Source of the DNA: Daphnia pulex
Lineage: Eukaryota; Arthropoda; Branchiopoda; Diplostraca; Daphniidae
Assembly (NCBI RefSeq): GCF_021134715.1
Contig: NC_060018.1
Location: forward strand, 372,001-436,000
Length of the DNA stretch: 64,000 nucleotides
Reading direction: 5' to 3'
Below are positions 46,320-59,000 of this stretch, piece by piece (position 1 is the stretch's first letter; each line of letters begins with the position of its first letter). The notes beneath the pieces are model-generated. The model was not told the origin of the DNA and ran no database searches. It was given only the letters and a program-made list of their open reading frames with translations. The position numbers were made by a program, and so were the translations under genes.

Positions 46320-48084
46320 TTAGCGTATCAGTTTGGGGACCAACAATCCATTAAGCATGTCAAAAGAATTGCCGTCTGGATGCACCGTGATGCTAGGTCC
46401 CTCCCGGGGTTGTACACGTAGAAAACCATGTTCATCTATTCCTAAAATTTGAGCTGTAACAGTTTCATCGTCGGCAGTCAAGACAGTTACTTCAGTTCCT
46501 TTGCTATGAAGCCAGTGTTGGTGATATAACGCCAGAACTTGGTTCAGTCGGCCACAAGAGATTGAATCCACTAAATTTTCTAGTTGATTGAATACGGCAG
46601 CAAGAAAGTGTTCCAATGAAAGTGGGCGGGTTTCTCCTACCTGGCGGATGAGATCATTAAGACACAACGTCGGTCGTTGATTGTTCAGATTTACACCACA
46701 ACCGATGGCTGCCATGACTATTGATCCCATTATGGAAGTGGTCACTAAAACACCACCAATTTTAGTACTCATTTTTCGAGAGACATCTTGATGGTAGACA
46801 TCGTTGGGCCATTTTACTCCCAGCTGCAACTCCTGTTGTGAATTTTTCATTAAATTATTAAGAAATAATGATAAAAGTAGGTCAAATTACGTGGCAGTGT
46901 GGGAGACCTTTAGCTGCTAATACTATTGCCAATGCAACAATGTGTTGAAGAAGAGGCAAGTGCCTTCCGAGTTCCGACTGCAAAGGAAACCGCATCCGCA
47001 AGGAGAACATGGCGCAACCTTCAGGACTCATCCAAACATTACCACTTCGTCCTCGACCTTGACTCTGACGTCGGGCAATCACGACCAAACCATCTGGAAA
47101 TGAATCACATCCCTCCAAAACCGAGTGGGTAGATCCAACCACATCGAAATACAGGCCTGTTCGACCCAAGACTTTGGTCTTCAGCATCTTTAAGATAGAA
47201 AGAGAATGAAATTATGGAAGCAAAATGATTTAAAGATAGAAGAAAAAACTACTGGTTAAGTTACATCAAAATAATCGCGTTGGTTAAATCTTGAGCTTTG
47301 GTTTCTGCGAATATTTATCGGTGGTTCTTGCTTGTTTGTCGAAAATGACTTGGTGAGCTCAACAGTCATCATATCAGGGGACTGTCGGCCAAAATTACGG
47401 AAAAAAGCTTCTTGGTGATAAGGTTCAGCGATTAAATGGCCAACCATTTGCTGTGATTCAATACGAGCCTCCTGTTGACTTTTGACTTGTGTCTTAATGT
47501 GGAAGTGAAGTTCTAGAATATGTGGAAGTACTTGAGCGAAATCAAGCTTGTCGACTGGTGAGACTAGTAAGCCTTGATCAGATACGTACTTTGTAACGCC
47601 ATTCACTTGGGTTCCATTCAGCCATTTTGGAGAAAAAGGGTGTAGGGAAAGACATTGACCACCCTTCTTGATGTACTCTTCCAGCGGATCGTGCAAGTCA
47701 TTATCAGACCATCGAGAAGCAAGTACTAGGAGGCTTGTGTTGCTTAGCCAAGCTTTTTTAGAACGAAATGAGAGTTCATCGAGATGGTAAAGGGCATAAC
47801 TGTCAATCAATGTTACATTGTTTAAGATCAAGAATCCAGATATCAAATGTCTATACTGTTTATATACCAATCCGGCTCTAGTGTGGATTCAAAGAGGGCT
47901 CGATATTGCTGAAAAACTTCTTTGTCACTCGTACATATTAGAATGTTGGGCGGTCTTGCTGAGGAGGCCAGCAGTCGTTCCACAGGTCTCATGACACCAG
48001 CAATTTTGGTTACCTGTTACCAACTGGTTGTAAAAATTGCTTTAGTTATAAATTTGAATTAACGTGACAACTTACGAATAACAT
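46320..48084 (-). CDS. HLCS: Holocarboxylase synthetase (biotin-protein ligase)
   Basis: Attaches biotin to the lysine of mitochondrial and cytosolic carboxylases via biotinyl-AMP. Exons by eye: 48076-48084 (MLF), about 47889-48016, about 47268-47805, about 46897-47187 and 46320-46835. The N-terminal part reads PPNILICTSDKEVFQQYRAL, then CLSLHPFSP in a family-typical Gly-Gly context. The BirA-like catalytic core has the ATP/biotin loop GRGRSGNVWMSPEGC, then KWPNDVYH and an IGCGVNLNNQRP segment. The C-terminal cap reads ILGIDEHGFLRVQPREG. The chosen start fits a short first exon with a GT donor; another Met is at about 47991 (MRPVERLLASSARPP). Much of the long N-terminal extension of vertebrate HLCS is absent, as expected in invertebrates. 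The start lies 148 bp downstream of the SNIP1 stop, same strand. Confidence 0.9.
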
Positions 48085-48231
48085 GAACAGCCCCACTGAT
48101 GTGTGAAACCTGGAAATGAAATGAAAGAACACTTAAAGACGATTGAATACCTTTCGCAGAAACATTAAGTGTATTGCGGCGTTCAAAAAAGAAAATTGTT
48201 ATGATACAAAACATTGCTGGTCACCAACGTG

Positions 48232-49203
48232 TCACTGCCCCACTCCCATATCGTCCAAACTAGCATCTGTTTTGCTTTCTTCATGAAGGAGAACATATTC
48301 GCGGGAACTGAAGCCAAACTTCACCACATCCTTCTCGAACAATTCGACGTAACGTTTGGATTCAATTTTTTGATTATTTACAAAAGTACCATTGGCTGCT
48401 TCCAGATCAATAATATATGGCCGGACAGTACGTCCTGCAGTTCCATCAGGCCGTTCGTAGTTTACCAACCGAAATTGGATCGCAGCGTGCTGTTTCGAGC
48501 AAGAGGGATGGTCGATTGGAATATCAGCAACTTTACGATCTCTTCCGATTAAGTAGGCGCTTTGACGGTGAAGGTACAACGTAGGCAATGCCTCTTCCCC
48601 TTTAAAGACGTAAAAACGCCACCGTCGCTTGGGAATTCTGGCTTCAGGTGGTTCACTGTATTTGACCACCACACCATTGAAAACATTCTTCTCTTCAGTC
48701 AATTTTCCTGATAGACCAAAGTTGGGTTTTTGCTTTTCAACGAGTGTTCCTTCTTCTTCTTCATCTTTAACTTGTTGGCCATACTGGTAGTTGGCTGCTT
48801 CAGCATCTTCACTTCGGGGGCTTTTGCGTCTCTGCTTAAAAGGTCTTGGTGGTCGATCTTCTGAATGTGGTTGCTCATGCCGTCTTGAAGGCCCTTCATT
48901 GTGTTGTGGACGTCTGAAACTTTGTTCATCATCACTAACTGGTTCTTTCTTGATTTTAACTGGAATTGGTGGGTCATTTCTTCGATTACTTTCTTTGTGT
49001 GAAACTTGTGAATCATGTCTCCTGCTGTCTGATTTCCGACTTCTTTCATAGTCATCACTTCTTGAATGGTAATGGTCGCTTCGTGAAGATTTTCGTGGTG
49101 GGGAAGAGTCACGTTCTTCACGACGTCTGTGAGTCTTGCCTCTTTCATGGCCTCGTTCGTGGGACCTTTTGGGACTCCTCTCGTCTTCGTTGTGCTTTAC
49201 CAT
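48232..49203 (-). CDS. SNIP1: Smad nuclear-interacting protein 1 (SNIP1), FHA domain
   Basis: Spliceosome-associated nuclear protein also linked to microRNA processing and TGF-beta/NF-kB signalling. Intronless, 323 residues from the Met at 49203 (an in-frame Met 11 codons upstream adds a hydrophobic, atypical leader). The N-terminal 150 residues are rich in Arg, Ser, Lys, His and Glu (RS-like). The linker LSGKLTEEKNVFNGVVVKYS matches the family's conserved motif before the FHA domain. The FHA domain follows: RWRFYVFKGEEALPTLYLHR, then YLIGRDRKVADI with the Arg, DHPSCSKQHAAIQF with the Ser and His, and EAANGTFVNNQKIE with the Asn that contact phosphothreonine. The tail is short and acidic. HLCS follows it closely on the same strand. 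Confidence 0.93.
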   Translation of the reverse strand: MVKHNEDERSPKRSHERGHERGKTHRRREERDSSPPRKSSRSDHYHSRSDDYERSRKSDSRRHDSQVSHKESNRRNDPPIPVKIKKEPVSDDEQSFRRPQHNEGPSRRHEQPHSEDRPPRPFKQRRKSPRSEDAEAANYQYGQQVKDEEEEGTLVEKQKPNFGLSGKLTEEKNVFNGVVVKYSEPPEARIPKRRWRFYVFKGEEALPTLYLHRQSAYLIGRDRKVADIPIDHPSCSKQHAAIQFRLVNYERPDGTAGRTVRPYIIDLEAANGTFVNNQKIESKRYVELFEKDVVKFGFSSREYVLLHEESKTDASLDDMGVGQ

Positions 49204-49863
49204 GGCGATCCAAACGAAATAAAACAAGATATGCACAAGTACTCTCTAATTACCTTAATGTTTCTGGCGTATTTCTCAAAAAAACGAGATCAATTCAATG
49301 TTTCAGTTTCAGTTTGATACAACTCGTTTCTCGGCTTGTCAACATGAAATGGTGTCGCAACTCGTAACCGTTGCCAGATTTACTTTCATCCACCACCTGT
49401 AAACGGCTAGCCGCTAGCGGTCCGCCGTCCGCGGACCTGCTCTCTGCTGCCTCACTGCCTGCTCTTTAATGTATTTATATTCTCATTTTTTTATGTAATG
49501 TTTTAGAAATTGAGTAATGCTTATGTATGCCAAATTGAGAATTTTTGTAATCGATTACAGCATAACATTTTCGAAATCAAAATTATGTTGTTAGAGAAGT
49601 ATATTTTTCTTTTGCTCGTTGGGTCGTTGTAAAATATTTAAATAAATATTATCAAATATCTGATATTGTAATACATATTTACGTGGATTTAATAATTTTG
49701 CATTTGATTTAACGACGAAAACCAAATCGTTAAAATTTGATGTGGCACTCGCTGAGTCGCTGTTGAGTATAAAAAAGGAGGCCACGGTGTCATTCAGTCG
49801 TCGCGGTCTTTGTTCGATCCTTTTTGCCGTTGCGTTTTCATTTGTTGTCTGAGCTCTCGCACG
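49204..49863. other. Spacer between divergent genes
   Basis: Between SNIP1 (-) and the first sulfotransferase (+). AT-rich, with no gene. The right end holds a core promoter, listed separately. Confidence 0.5.
49768..49798 (+). promoter_or_regulatory. Core promoter (TATA + Inr) of sulfotransferase 1
   Basis: TATAAAAAA at 49768-49776 and an arthropod-type initiator TCAGT at 49794-49798; the distance from TATA start to the initiator A is 28 bp, the normal spacing. The predicted 5' UTR is about 68 bp. Confidence 0.65.
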
Positions 49864-51593
49864 ATGACAAACCCCGAAAATCCTTCAGTTCCTCCCGAAG
49901 TTGTTCCAGAGTGGAACATAAAATTCAATCCTGTAGAAGTGAATGGAGACTTGAAAGAACACTTCACAAACTACGAGCAGCATGGACTGATGAAGAGCGA
50001 ACCTGGTGGTTTTCTCTTAACGGATGAGTATGCACGCCATGCCAAAGAAATTTCACGTTTTCAACCAAGAAGCGACGACGTTTGGGTAGTAACCTTTCCA
50101 AAATGCGGTAAAATCCTTTTTCAATCATTTTTAAGATTTTTTTTATGTAATAGCTACATTTTTATAAAATAATAATTCGTAAAAATAAATATCCTAGTGG
50201 TATTTGTTTAGCAATTACTGCTATTACGTCACAATTTATTTCTTTGTCATCAATTTTTTTGGCCGTAGCCTTGAAAGTCTAGTAGCCAAATGGCAACCTT
50301 GTATTTCTCCCCGCCTATTTTAAAACACATAGTTTGAAACAAACAAATACAAATCTCTCGGATCTTGAAAGTGTTAACTTTTCGTATTCTCCCGCACATA
50401 TAAAATTGATAACTTTGAATTTGTTTACTTAGGAACGACGTGGACACAGGAATTAGTGTGGATGATTCTCAACAATTGTGATCCAATTGGATCTAAGGCA
50501 CCACTAATAGTTCGGTCACCCTTTCTAGAGTATGTCAGTTGTTGGGATGTCATTGAGAGCTTTAACAAGACATTTCCGTTTTCGGTTTATGAACTATATG
50601 GACTCTTTAAGGTTCCCATACATGATTGGTAGCTGTCTTCCACCAGAGCACAGCAAAATGCTGATTACACTTGATAAGGTTGAGCAAATGCCTTCACCAA
50701 GAGTTATTAAAAGCCATCTGCCATTTTATCTTCTTAATCCGAAGTTATTGGATACTTGCAAGGAAATCTAGTTCCCTTAATCATATTTGTAAACCGTAGG
50801 CGATTGGTTGTTACTAATATTTTATCTGCTGTGTTTTGCAGGTGGTTTATGTAGCCCGTAATCCAAAAGATGTCATTGTTTCATATTTTCATCATCACAA
50901 ACTGATTCAGTTTCATAATTTTACTGAAGATGTTGAAAAATTCGCCCGATACTTTATGGATGATGAACGTAATCTATATTATTTTCAAATTGATATTCTA
51001 AAACGTACCGTGGTTTTATGAGCATGTTGTTGTTTCAGTCCTGTTCTCTCCTTTCTTCCCTCATATTATTGAAGCCTGGAACAAACGCCACAACCCAAAC
51101 ATGCTCTTTCTCTTCTACGAAGATCTTAAAAAGGTACAGGTCGCGGATTTTCTTTTGAGTCAGCCGTCGCATTGGACAAGACGAATATTTGAATAATAAT
51201 AATGACACGTTAATAGGATTTACTTGGAGAAATTAAGAAGGTCGCCACATTTCTTGACAAATCTCTGTCGGAAGAGCAACTTAAAAATCTCAAAGAACAT
51301 TTAAAATTTGATACTTTTTCGAAGAACGAGTCAGTCAACATGGAAATGGCCAAAAAGTTAGGCGGATTCAATCCCGATGGTCACTTCATTCGCAAAGGTA
51401 ATTAACCTAGTTCTACAGCCATAACAATGATAAGTTGTACCAACTATTCTTTACTTCGGTGGCTGCAGGGAAAACTGGTGATTGGAAAAATCATTTCGGC
51501 CCAGAGGTGAATAAGAAAATCGATGAGTGGATGGAAAAAAACTTGAGTGGCACTGACCTCCAGTTTACAACAGAACTTGAATTCCAAGATTAA
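49864..51593 (+). CDS. Cytosolic sulfotransferase 1, one splice donor non-canonical
   Basis: Moves a sulfuryl group from PAPS to a hydroxyl or amine of a small molecule. Seven exons: 49864-50107, 50433-50529, 50612-50762, 50842-50968, 51039-51133, 51217-51397, 51469-51593, total 339 residues. The PAPS 5'-phosphosulfate loop is WVVTFPKCGTTWTQELVW. The catalytic His is in PRVIKSHLPFYLL. VVYVARNPKDVIVSYFHHH is the 3'-phosphate-binding segment. The C-terminal HFIRKGKTGDWKNHF is the PAPS-binding RKGxxGDWKNxF motif. The family's usual length is about 290-340 residues. One oddity: exon 3 ends AAG and the next bases are GA, not GT; without splicing there the frame ends three codons later. All other introns are GT-AG. 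Either this copy is becoming a pseudogene, or a base is wrong. Confidence 0.8.
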
Positions 51594-52626
51594 TACTACT
51601 CGCTAATACTGCAAATGTTCAGTGCAATATTGTTTTGAACAATTACGTATTATATCATTGCTTCAGCATAACAACATTACGGTTCGACTGCTTACCGTGA
51701 AACACGTACACTCTAATTTCGCTTGCCAGTACATCTAACTTGTCTTTGAAAAATCACCTCTTCAACCATTTAAAAAATCAAATCAATTGGGCGGCGTAAA
51801 AAAAAAAAAAACATTGATGACCCAAAACGATTCGTATTACCCACATTCGTATTGCCCGTATTCAGCACTGTAATTCGTTCTTTGGAAAAATAAAAATAAA
51901 TATATTCTTATGTAATTGAATAAAAGTTGTCGAAAAATAAAAATCAAACAACGTCCAAAGCTTGTTGGCAGGTCTTGAATCCCCGAGATAAAAAATTGAT
52001 AATCCTGTAAAAACGTGAAGTGATTTTTAGTTGTTTTTGACAGTCATAAAGGAAGTACTATCTTTAACTCAAGATATGTGGAACCATTCGCGTAGCATGA
52101 GGGGGCGTAAGAAAAATGAAGCGACATAGCGGTCGGCTTTTTTCACTGTTTTAAAAAGGTATTGTAGATTATACTGTAACTGCACTATGCACTCTCACTG
52201 CAACTTCAAAGAACTGACAGTCTGACATGTAGAGGAGGGAGGCGGCAGTGCCAAATCATGCCAACTTTCATTTTCTTCCATCCAAGTTGATTAAACGCGC
52301 TTGCGGAAACACATCTTAAAAACAAGTTAAACGTGTACACTGTACAGTTGGAACTTGAGCATAAATTCGGATTTGTTTGACGTTTTATTCTCAGTGTAAA
52401 TAATATGACCTAACAGGAATTTGCTTGTCCGCCTGATTTTATTTATTTAAGAAAGGACCTTTCGACTATTCGCGTCGCCGTTGACTTTAGATATCGGCTT
52501 TCTCCCATAGTAACACACGCGATAAGTAACAGTCAACAGTCAACAGTGCGTCGTTATTTTTTTTTAGCTACGATTTAGTTGTGAAGCAAAGCTTGAGAAA
52601 TAAAGTGTCCTTCGATTTCCTTAGCG
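51594..52626. other. Spacer between the two sulfotransferases
   Basis: About 1 kb, no gene. A polyadenylation-like AATAAAAATAAATA lies at about 51890. The right half should hold the second gene's promoter; no TATA box is obvious. Confidence 0.45.
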
Positions 52627-54127
52627 ATGTCGCAAAGCAACGAGAAAGTGATCGGGAAAGCAGGAAATGTCGAATTTAAAGTGATCCCCAAAACTCTGAC
52701 CAGTCCATTTACTGAGCACTTTCCTAATTACACTGAAGGATTGGCTAAAGGGTCACCCGGTGGATTTGTCCTGTCTCCAGAATACGCTCGTCATGCCGAA
52801 GAATTGCTGCAATTCCAACCGAGAAGTGACGATGTTTGGATTGTTACTTTCCCGAAATGCGGTACAATCGCCTACTAGCCTTTTCATAATTAATAGAGAA
52901 CAATTAAAAAGTAACTAATAAATGAAATTCTCTTTCAGGAACCACATGGACACAAGAATTAGTGTGGATGGTGATGAACGATTGCAACGAAGAAGTTGGG
53001 TTGACACTACCTTTGAATCTACGTTCCCCTTTTCTTGAGTAAGTTATTAAAGATGCACTTAACACTGCATAGACGATTAAAAATTTACATATTGTAATTA
53101 CCTTTTTCCTCTTGCTTCAAAACTTCAAAGGTTTCCTTACCTCACTCCGGCGCAACCGAAAGACGCTCCACTGGAATTGAATAAATTAGTTTCTTTGGAA
53201 ACTATTGAAAAGATGCCATCGCCACGTCTAATCAAGACCCACTTGCCATTATACCTTCTCCATCCAAATCTGCTTGACACTAGCAAGGTGCGACATTTTC
53301 CGTAGTCGCCATAATTCAGTTCAAATTACATCATTTCATTTCCATTTCGTATTCAAGGTAGTTTACGTGGTCCGCAATCCAAAGGACGTAATCGTTTCCT
53401 ACTTGTATCACCACAGACTGATCAAATTTCAGTACTTTACTGGAACATTGGATCAGTTTGCTCAGTATTTCATGGATGACGAATGTAGGTCAAACGCAAA
53501 CTAGGCCACCTAACTGTTTGTTTTAACTGTTTGTCCTTTTATCATTCGATTATTGGTGCTGACCGTATCGCGCAGTGTACTATTCGCCGTTCTTCGCTCA
53601 CGCCTTGGAGGCTTGGGCTCAGCGCCGTCACCCCAACATGCTGTTCCTTTTTTACGAGGACATGAAAAATGTACAAATACCACTTTCGCTTTACCTTGTT
53701 AGCTCTACTGATTATAGTTACCTAACCGCGCTTTTTCAATGGCAGAATTTGAGGGGAGAAATCGAACGAGTCGCTGATTTCCTTGGTAAAAGCTTGTCGG
53801 GAGAACAACTGGCCAGACTCGTCGCTCATCTTCAGTTCGAAAATTTCGCAAAGAACGAATCAGTCAACTTTGAAGCGGGAAAACAAATGGGTTTTATGAA
53901 CCAAGAAGGGCGTTTCATCCGAAAAGGTATCCATCATTATTTCAACTTGACGCAATTATTCCGTGCTAATAAAAAAAAACGACAACCAAATCCTATTATT
54001 TGAAATGAAAGGAGAAACAGGAGATTGGAAAAATCATTTCAGTCCGGAACTAAACGACCGAATCGACCAATGGATCGAGAAAAACCTGGCGGGGACAGAT
54101 TTGAAATTCGTCACGGAATTGCGATGA
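52627..54127 (+). CDS. Cytosolic sulfotransferase 2
   Basis: Tandem paralogue of the gene 1 kb upstream, with the same exon-intron plan. Exons begin at 52627 (MSQSNEKVIGKAGNVEFKV), and the last (about 54012-54127) ends KFVTELR-stop. Same motifs: WIVTFPKCGTTWTQELVW, the catalytic His in PRLIKTHLPLYLL, VVYVVRNPKDVIVSYLYHH and RKGETGDWKNHF. Here exon 3 ends SK|GTGCGA, a normal donor, where gene 1 has GA. All junctions keep the frame, so this copy should be functional. The substrate is unknown. Such enzymes in arthropods handle hormones, neurotransmitters and xenobiotics. Confidence 0.93.
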
Positions 54128-56028
54128 AAATTGGCATTACTGGAACAATCTTTCTTGTGAAAAAATTTACAGTCAAGCTGGCAGACTAGTTGACAGTCGC
54201 CTTGAGAAAACAAAATAAATAAATAATACAAGTTACCAAAATGTTGTAGAATAAAATCCAGTTGGCTGTAACGGTTTGGAGGATGATTGACACCTGAGGA
54301 TGAATGTTTACCGCGATCGAACTTGGATATGGAAATCAAAATTCACATTTCACAGTCCGCAAAGTAGTGTTGCATAATTCCTGGAAATACTCGAACCCAA
54401 TAAAAAAAGAAAACAAGAGAGCCTCGAATTTGCGCCCTCATTGTAAAATCCCCGACAAAAATCGGTCAAACAAAAAAACCGATGATTCAGCAATATCAAT
54501 AAAACTGTTTCCCTAGCCAAATCAATGCCATAATAAATAAAAAGATTACAATTTTAAGCAATATTTAATGAAGTTGAAAAAGAAATGTGGCGCACTCGGT
54601 ATGCAAATAATGAGGCCCCATCGTTTTTTGATAGATGGCAGGCTAATAATATTCAAATGTGGATTTTCACTTCTCTCATTTCTCATTCATCGTGCAGGTT
54701 CAATTATGCAAACGATATTAAAAAAAAAAATACATAAATGGATAACAAAACCAGCACAGCGAGAAATAATGAATCAAAAAAGGGAAGAAAGATTCTGGTT
54801 CGGTGTAGCAGATTGCGTATAAATTATAGCCACAATCAGCGATTGACAAATGGAACTGGGCGTAGTCCGGGACGTCAAACGAAATCTGATGACAATTACA
54901 AAACAATAACTTGAAAAGAACCCTGGACTGGAACGAAAAACTGTTAATACTCGCACACGAATAAAGCGAATAACAAAGATGAACAAGACAATGCAAACCC
55001 TTCTATAATTGATGCCTGATGGGCTTATGCTTAACCCAACACCAAACACGCATTAAATATTTTAAAAATCAAGACTGTGTATGCAAGATTACAAAAAGCA
55101 CAATTATAGCCTAGTGCAGTAAAAAATTTGGTTACAAAACGAACGTGATATTAAAACAACAAGACACTTGACAAACTATTCGATAAAAGTAACAGGCGAG
55201 AGGGTCGCATTTCACGCGGTGAAGTTACAACCGAGACCCAATCCAATGAGCGAAGTAAAACATCCGAGTCACAAAAAAGTGCTAAAGTGAGAGTTAACTT
55301 CTGTGTGAATAGCAGCACACACACACATAGACACAGAGAGAGGGCACGGTGGGTGAGCCACCTGTTTTACGATTTGAAAGAAAACCTTGCGCGTCTGCTT
55401 CGTTCTGTTTTCTTTTGTTTATTGCACATCCATTTTCTTCTTGTCTTGGTTTTTTTTTTGTTCTTCTCCCGTTGCCTTCGACGTTCCCAGAGACTAGACG
55501 ACTATTTAAAAAGATATACAGTGTATACGTATGTACCGTGTACAGCATTTCATTTTGTGAGCGTGAAATTGCTGAAGAGTGCTGCTGCTGCCGACGAGGG
55601 TTGGCCATTGCTGATGGGTTTTCTTCACTCTCTCTCTCTTCTCCCAAATTTCCCCATTTTCGAACATGTCATTCTCATTCGACGCGGTCGAGTTCATCGC
55701 ACGACTTGGATTTGCTTCGGTCCACAACAGCAGCCCGAACAAATAGGTAGGGGGAAAGAAAGAAAAAAACAATAACAAACAAAATAAATTGATTAAATAA
55801 ATCACGAGAGATGATTACTAGACTAGACCAGCAGCACCTCGGCAAGATGCGCTGCGGTGAGCGCGCAAGGTGGCTGTGACGGTTTGAAAAAAAGTGAATG
55901 TCTACTAGTAACTAACTACAAATGGCTGTTGGGAAAGTTGAGAGCGACACTGTCGACAGAACTGATATAATTGGTCGATCATGGCTGGAAAAGACGTGCT
56001 CGACGGAGCGTGTAGTGAAAAAAAGAGC
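54128..56028. other. Spacer, 1.9 kb, no gene supported
   Basis: Between the stops of sulfotransferase 2 (+) and the PDZ gene (-). Contains several AATAAA-like signals on both strands (54216, 55780) and a CA/GA-rich patch (55316-55345). Open frames at 54304, 55287 and 55349 have biased composition and no family resemblance; most of the right half is probably the PDZ gene's 3' UTR. Confidence 0.45.
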
Positions 56029-59000
56029 CTACCTTCTATTTGCCGTGTCCCGGCGGGCGGCGTGAACCACAACCTGACCGTTGCGAATGGATTTGAAAAC
56101 GGCTATGGCCTCGGCGTGCGACAGGCCTTGCAGGGGTGTGCCGTTCACGGCCAGGATCTCATCTCCTGCGTAATACACACAAACACACAAAAGACGATGG
56201 ATGGTGATGAAAACATAAACATGGAAATTTCATTAACGCCGTAACATTATGATGCCGACTATATACGACGTTCAGAGAGCCGTAGTTGGAAGAAAGTAAA
56301 GAAAAGAGCCGAAGAAGAAAAACACTTCAAGACACGAAAATGAACTGGGCGTTAGTCTCAGCAGTTAGCATTTCCCTGTTTTGTTTCGTTTTTTTTTTAT
56401 TTTATTGATTTCCCTTTTGTTGCCTTGATGCCAGTTTGTTTTTGTTTTCTCAGTTGGCCGCGGACGCCGCCGCCGCCACTCTACACTACCAAATAAACGG
56501 AGTGATGACGGCCGTAGAATAATCAAAAAAATATTATTTCAACTATATAACCCGGGCGCTAAACCGCAAAAAGGGAGGGGATAACAAAAATTCCGTTGTG
56601 GAATTCTCTTTTTTCAAATTGAGACCAACGGCCGCCACAAATTCCAAGGCAATAATCGTAACAAAACAACAAAAGAGACGAAAAAGGACGAAAGGAAATG
56701 AAATACTTTAGAAAAATAATAATAAACCAACCTTCTCTCAAAGTGGCTTCTTCGGCTGCTTGACCACTCGGGAAAATCCTGTTGAAGAGATAAAAACAAA
56801 ATAAATAAATAAATAAATAAATAGAAAAAATCATTTTTCTCCTGAATCTCATTAGGGCAAAATGACCGAATAGAGAGATAAAGATATGATCCCTACATTT
56901 CCGTATAAATTACAAATGTTAAGAAAAAACAGAAAATAAACTAGGGTATCCTATTATTACGTTTTGACATAAATGCCCATGGATCCTTTTGGAGAATCTC
57001 GTCCGCCGACGACGCTGAAGCCGAGACTCTTCTTGCCCGCCCCTTTCTCGTAGGTGATGGTGTAGATGAACAGTGACAAGGATTTGGGTCGCCTCAAACC
57101 CACTTCGCTTGTAGAGGTCGTGACGGGAGGACCGTGAGTCGAAGTTGCCGTCGGGTCCGTCGCCATGTTCAACGGGCCCATAGATTTGCGTTGCGGGTGG
57201 GCCGACCGTGAGCGACGCTGATGATGAAGCGTCTTATTGCGGACCGCGGCCGTCGTCGTTGTCGTTATGTCACCTTGCGTCAGTTTATGGATCGAGGCCA
57301 AGGCCGGTGACGACCGGATGCTCGGATCGTAATAACGAGGTGGCGACGGTGAGGAAACCCGAGGCGTCGGTGTAGGGGACGGACTGTTCTCCGCCGTGTC
57401 CGTGCAACTCTCGTCCGTCGTCGCCGTCGAGCGACCGCTGCTGCTGCAGCTGCTGCTACCAACGGCGTCGGCGCTGCACCGGGCGATGACAATGTCCACC
57501 TCCTTGGGCGAATTTTGGAGAATGTCGCGGGCCTCCTGGAGTCCGACGCCACGCAGCCGACAGCCATTGACGTTGATGATCTCGTCGCCGATTTGCAGAC
57601 GGCCATCCCTGGAAAATGACAAAATGAATTCATCTCATTTGAATAATAATAATTGGGGTAATCACAATCACAAGACTCACCTGTGGGCCAAAGCTCCTGG
57701 TTCGATGCCGGCAATGACATAACCCACCGATCCCGAATCGGGACTGGGCTTCTTCTTGATGTAAATGCCCAGTTCGCCCGTTTCTCCTTTGACTAGTCGC
57801 AACATTTTGAACTGTCGTTGCGGTTGCTGCGGCTGGGCTTGCGGCGGATGCTGCTGCGTCTGGTACTGCGGGGCGTAGGCAAAGGACGAGGACGGACGCG
57901 GCGGCTGCTGAGTGACGTGCTGGGCGCCGTAGCCGGGAGGTAGAGAAATGTGATTCAAGGCGTCGTTGAAGTGTGACGCGCCTCCAATTTCCACCAAAAC
58001 CGACGGCTGCAGCCACTTTTTGCGATCCAGCGAAGAGGAACGAGCGTATCGGCCGGCCTGTGCAGAGTCGCTGATGACGGGCAAGTGTCGAGGACTGCGC
58101 GATCCGGCCGTTTCCAGCGTTCTCAACTGGGCCACACCAAACATGACGGTCGGTTCCTTTCGACTGCTGTTGAGCTGCTGCTGCATGCCGTCCGGCTGTT
58201 GACTGTTGTTGTTGCAGCGGCAGTTGCAGCATCTGTGCTGCTGCTGCTGCTGGCTCACTCGTCCATCCAGCACGTCAAAATCTCCGTCCAGCGAAAACTT
58301 GTCGGCCTGAAGATGATCCATTGGTCGGTTTTTGGTCGGTGTAGGTGTTGGGCGGGCCGGTCTTGAATGCCCGGCCAGTTCCGGTTCCTGTTCCACCGAT
58401 TTCAGCGACGACACGAACGAAACGTGAATGCTGCTGGCCGGATCCGGTTTGCCGCTGTCGGCCGACGCCCGTCGCGGCGATTCGTATCCATTGCGGGTCG
58501 CATCACTTTCATATCCGCTCTCCTCCGATCGATGGCTGTTGGCCGACGACGTTTGCGTGGCTTCGGCCGCCGACAGCGGCAAAGCGGCCAGGGAAAAGCT
58601 CCTCTTCCGGCGGACCAGTTTGAAAGTTTCCTCGTGCTGATTCTGCCTGACACTGACGACACTCCGGTAGCGAATGGAGGCCAATTGCAGATCCGGGTGA
58701 GAAGATTGACGGGCAGATTCTTTGATCAAATCATCACAGCTGGCGGTCGTGTTGGCGTTCAATTCCGAGCCGGACTTTGAACAAGAAACAACTGGATTCG
58801 ATGCTGGAAGGTGGTTGTGGCTCTTGCTGCTGCTGCTGCTGCTGGCCGTTTCCACCTCGGCTTCGCAGCTGGACGAGAGGAGAGGGCGATGAAGACGTGA
58901 GCGAATAAAAGAATAAGGGAAATGACTCTTCTTGCTGACCGTCCCAGCCACGTCCGGCTGGATATCCCCCATGACGCCCGAAGAGGCCGACACGTTCTCC

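Noticed and set aside
54304..54516. 70-codon frame downstream of sulfotransferase 2
   Set aside because: No family features, biased composition and no splice context.
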